Shown here one piece after another: positions 54,593 through 57,390 of a stretch of DNA of 57,390 nt. The position numbers and the translations under genes were made by a program. This DNA comes from Clostridia bacterium (GTDB lineage: Bacteria > Bacillota > Clostridia > Oscillospirales > CAG-272): NCBI GenBank assembly GCA_017462545.1, contig JAFTQX010000021.1, forward strand, positions 1-57,390, read 5' to 3'. Every line of letters starts with the position of its first letter. Position 1 is the stretch's first letter. Below the pieces are notes generated by a model. That model was given only the letters and a program-made list of their open reading frames with translations. It did no database searches and had not been told where the DNA came from.

Positions 54593-56051
54593 ATGGCTAT
54601 CAATTGGAACGAGGCGATGATTGACGAGATCGTCAAGCAGATCGTCTCCGAGATCAAGCCCGAAACCGTCTCCCCTGCCAAGGATTGGAACGCAACACAA
54701 TACTGCGGTCGCCGCTTTATCGGTGTTTACGAGAATATGGAGGATGCCATTGAGGCTGCCGCCGCCGGCTATCGCGCGGTGCGTGCCATGTCGGTCGCCG
54801 AACGGGAAAAGCTGATCTCCGTAATTCGCGAAATGACGAGAGAGGAAGCCCCCATCATGGCCACGCTTGGCGTAGCCGAAACAAAAATGGGACGCGTCGA
54901 TCACAAGACGGCCAAGCACATCCTGGTTGCCGACAAGACACCGGGCACGGAGGATATCCAACCCAGCGTTCGTACAGGTGACTACGGTCTGACACTGACC
55001 GAGCAAGCCCCCTTTGGCGTTGTGGGTGCCATTACCCCCCTCCACCAATCCCTCCGAAACCGTTATTTGCAACAGCATTGGCATGATTGCCGCCGGCAAC
55101 GGTGTGGTATTTAATCCGCACCCCGGTGCCATTGCCACATCGAACTATGCGGTCGATCTCATCAACCGCGCCTCTCAAAAGGCCGGTGGCCCGCAGGTGC
55201 TGGTCGCCTCGGTTGCCAAGCCCACGCTTGACACCGCCAAGGTCATGCAAACGCACGCGGCCATCCGCCTGCTGGTATGCACAGGTGGGCCCGGTGTTGT
55301 CAAGGCGGTGCTTTCCTCCGGCAAAAAGGCCATTGGTGCCGGTGCGGGCAACCCGCCCGTTATCGTAGACGATACGGCTGACATTCGCAAGGCGGCAAAG
55401 GATATTATCGACGGCTGCACCTTTGATAACAACCTGCCCTGCATTGCTGAAAAAGAGGTCTTTGCGTTTGAAAGCATCGCAGACGAGCTGATCGACGGCA
55501 TGAAGGCGGTTGGTGCTTACCTGCTTTCCGATGCGGAGGCGGCTGCGCTTTCCGAGATCGTGATGCAGGACGTCAAGAACCCCAAAACGGGGATCACACA
55601 AAAGGTCGTCTCGCGTGATTGTGTAGGACGCGATGCCGCAGTGCTGCTTGCCAAGATCGGTGTAAAGGCACCGGACGGCGTACGCTGCCTCATTTACGAG
55701 ACAGAATTTTCACACATGTTTGTACAGCATGAGCTGATGATGCCGATTTTGCCGATCGTACGCGTCAAAAACATTGACGAGGCGATCGAGTTGGCCGTTA
55801 AGGCCGAGCACGGCAACCGCCACACAGCACACATGCACTCGAAAAACATTGAGCATCTGACGCGCTTTGCGCGTGCGGTGGAAACGACGATTTTCGTCAA
55901 AAACGCGCCCTCCTATGCCGGCATCGGCTTTGGCGGCGAGGGACATACCACCTTTACCATCGCCGGCCCGACCGGCGAGGGCATCACCTCGGCAAGAAGC
56001 TTTACGCGTCTGCGCCGCTGCGTGATGGCGGATAGCTTCCGCATTATTTAA
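54593..56051 (+). pseudogene. CoA-acylating aldehyde dehydrogenase (PduP type), frameshifted
   Basis: The gene is complete in content but split by one base. The first part (54593-55114) has an N-terminal encapsulation helix MAINWNEAMIDEIVKQIVSE and the cofactor-binding region up to FGVVGAITP. The frame then changes, and 55041-56051 continues with STNPSETVICNSIGMIAAGN, the catalytic Cys in NNLPCIAEK and a normal C-terminus. The break sits in a run of six Cs at 55035-55040; five would restore one frame of about 485 codons. It would convert propionaldehyde to propionyl-CoA inside the shell. A sequencing or assembly error is most likely; true mutation or programmed slippage cannot be excluded. 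Confidence 0.88.
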
Positions 56052-56071
56052 GAGAAAGGAAAAATCAATCT

Positions 56072-57271
56072 ATGGAACTGAATTCTTCACAGGTTGAAAG
56101 CATCGTGCGCAAGGTTCTTGGTGAAATGACCGGCAGAGCGGCAAGCTCTTCTACCAATATCCCGACAACGGCGAAGGTTGCGATGCTGACAGCCAATAAG
56201 AAGATCGAGGTGCGCGAGTACCCCATCCCTGCCCTACAGGACGATGACATTTTGGTTCGCGTAGAGGGCTGCGGCGTTTGCGGTACGGATGTGCACGAAT
56301 GGAAGGGCGATCCCTTCGGTCTCATTCCGGTTGTCCTCGGTCATGAGGGCACAGGCGAGATCATTGCCCTTGGCAAGAATGTCAAGTGCGACACCTCGGG
56401 CAAGCCGATCAAGGTTGGCGATAAGATCGTTACCTCGGTCATCTCCTGCGGCGAGTGCCAGATCTGCCGTAACCACCCCGCCAACACCAACCTCTGCGAC
56501 AAGCAGGGCGTATTCGGTCTGATTGGTCACGATGACGCGCAGCCGTTGAACGGCTGGTTTGCCACCCATCTGCTGATTCGCGCAAAGGGGGCTACCTATT
56601 TTGTCGTCAACGATCTGAATTTGAACGAAAGAATGCTACTGGAGCTGGCAACCGTTTGCGTACACGCCCTCAAGCGTGCAAACAGCACAGGCCTGATCAA
56701 CTTCAACACCAAGGCGCTGATCCAGGGCTGTGGCCCGGTTGGTCTGATGCAGATTGCCGTACTGCGTGCCGCCGGCATCAACCACATCATCGCCATTGAC
56801 GGCAATGAAAAGCGTCTGGAGATGGCAAAGCGTCTGGGTGCGAAAACCACCATTAACTTCCGCGAGCTGGATACGCTGGAAAAGAGAGTAGAAGCTGTCA
56901 AGGCCGTTTCTAACGGCATCGGCGCTGACTTTGCATTCCAGTGCACGGGTGCTCCCGCCGCGGCGGCAGACATCTATGCTTACATTCGCCGTGGCGGCGG
57001 TCTGTGCGAGATGGGCTTCTTCGTCAACAATGGCGAATACAGCGTCAATCCGCACTTTGCGATGTGTAACAAGGAGATCAACATCGTTGGCTCTTGGGAT
57101 TACAGCGCAGACGATTATCCGACCTGCATTGCATTCCTGCGTCAGGCGCGCGAGATGAAGATTCCGATTGAGGATCTGATTACCCACTCCTTCCCTCTTG
57201 ACAAGCTGAATGAGGCAATGGAGGTCAATGTGGCACAGCAGGGCATCAAGATCTGCTACCGTGCTGATTGA
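56072..57271 (+). CDS. Zinc-dependent alcohol dehydrogenase with N-terminal encapsulation peptide
   Basis: A 399-residue medium-chain dehydrogenase. The catalytic zinc site has Cys70 in CGTDVH and His91-Glu92 in GHEG; the structural zinc site has C126, C129, C132 and C142. ALIQGCGPVGLMQIAV is the NAD-binding Rossmann loop. Residues 1-20 (MELNSSQVESIVRKVLGEMT) form an amphipathic helix joined by a Ser/Thr/Ala-rich linker, a typical encapsulation peptide. It would recycle NADH by reducing lactaldehyde or propionaldehyde in the microcompartment. AAGGAAA precedes the ATG. Confidence 0.92.
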   Translation: MELNSSQVESIVRKVLGEMTGRAASSSTNIPTTAKVAMLTANKKIEVREYPIPALQDDDILVRVEGCGVCGTDVHEWKGDPFGLIPVVLGHEGTGEIIALGKNVKCDTSGKPIKVGDKIVTSVISCGECQICRNHPANTNLCDKQGVFGLIGHDDAQPLNGWFATHLLIRAKGATYFVVNDLNLNERMLLELATVCVHALKRANSTGLINFNTKALIQGCGPVGLMQIAVLRAAGINHIIAIDGNEKRLEMAKRLGAKTTINFRELDTLEKRVEAVKAVSNGIGADFAFQCTGAPAAAADIYAYIRRGGGLCEMGFFVNNGEYSVNPHFAMCNKEINIVGSWDYSADDYPTCIAFLRQAREMKIPIEDLITHSFPLDKLNEAMEVNVAQQGIKICYRAD

Positions 57272-57280
57272 GGATAAGCC

Positions 57281-57390
57281 ATGGCACTTGGTATGCTGGA
57301 GGTCTACGGCTTCACCACCGCGATCATCGTTGCCGACAAGGCAGCAAAGACCGCCCCTGTGAAGGTCGTAGCCATTGATAAGAACAAGCC
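57281..57390 (+). CDS. BMC-domain shell protein (partial, cut by window end)
   Basis: The 36 codons present begin MALGMLEVYGFTTAIIVADK and continue into a second strand (VKVVAIDKN), which is the opening of a hexameric BMC-H type shell protein; a longer BMC-T form cannot be excluded because the gene continues past the edge. GAGGATA precedes the ATG, ten bases after the alcohol dehydrogenase stop. It confirms that the operon encodes a bacterial microcompartment. Confidence 0.9.
   Translation, partial: MALGMLEVYGFTTAIIVADKAAKTAPVKVVAIDKNK

Noticed and set aside
52799-55138. Long open frame on the minus strand (779 codons) opposite ackA and the aldolase
   Set aside because: It is antisense to three strongly supported genes, has no recognisable domain and arises from their codon bias.
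55014-56051. Second part of the aldehyde dehydrogenase as an independent gene starting at 55014
   Set aside because: Its first nine codons are the wrong frame of the first part, and no ribosome-binding site precedes it. It is the continuation of one broken gene.

Overview
The window looks like chromosome from a spore-forming, anaerobic, probably gut-dwelling member of the Clostridia (Firmicutes). The evidence is: the sporulation genes spoIVA and gpr; a tRNA-sensing T-box leader; a glmS ribozyme; a two-gene SUF-like (SMS-type) iron-sulfur assembly system; luxS-mtnN; many strong Shine-Dalgarno sites; and the start of a bacterial microcompartment (BMC) operon for fucose/rhamnose-type sugars. The genus cannot be named from this sequence. 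I saw no transposase, prophage, CRISPR array or intact tRNA gene.

Layout. Bases 1-320 are the promoter and leader region of an rRNA operon that runs leftward out of the window. Next come a YetF-like membrane protein with a DUF4363 partner (403-1445) and a leftward operon (8168 to 1442): rlmB, a large acidic membrane protein that looks like a dead P-type ATPase, a B12-binding-type radical SAM protein and DUF2344. A small sigma factor and a zinc-ribbon protein follow, with a tRNA-like element between them (8302-9274), then DUF4364 and an orphan peptide-binding lipoprotein (9365-11867). The sporulation genes gpr and spoIVA, a P-loop kinase and galM occupy 12139-16237. An alanine-type T-box precedes an Lrp regulator and an aminotransferase (16308-18266). 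An MFS transporter with a cytosolic GH28-like enzyme, then rpsT, fill 18327-21241.

21474-23763 is the ylxM-ffh-rpsP-khpA translation/secretion operon. A 1541-residue secreted repeat protein ending in a metallophosphoesterase lies at 23935-28560, with a 38-residue peptide gene just downstream, and an AraC regulator diverges from it. 29784-34001 is an amino-sugar operon (glmM, a GlmU-like acyltransferase, glmS with its ribozyme). Then come luxS-mtnN, the SMS genes, ispE, two tandem AI-2E permeases, rpsF-ssb-rpsR, a YgjP-like metallopeptidase, a P-type cation ATPase, an archaeal-type aspS and a PlsC acyltransferase with a zinc ribbon.

The right end (48294-57390) is carbohydrate metabolism. A GH2 beta-galactosidase is divergent from an RpiR regulator. 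The regulator heads an operon of ackA, a class II aldolase, a CoA-acylating aldehyde dehydrogenase (frameshifted in this sequence), a zinc alcohol dehydrogenase and a BMC shell protein cut by the window end. The aldolase, aldehyde dehydrogenase and alcohol dehydrogenase each carry a short amphipathic helix of the encapsulation-peptide type, so all three are probably shell-enclosed. The inferred pathway is sugar phosphate to lactaldehyde, to propanediol, to propionyl-CoA, to propionate plus ATP. The dehydratase, PduL and most shell genes would lie to the right of the window.

Most genes are preceded by a near-consensus housekeeping promoter with 16-17 bp spacing, often with an extended -10 (TGnTATAAT). 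gpr and spoIVA instead have candidate sporulation-sigma promoters.
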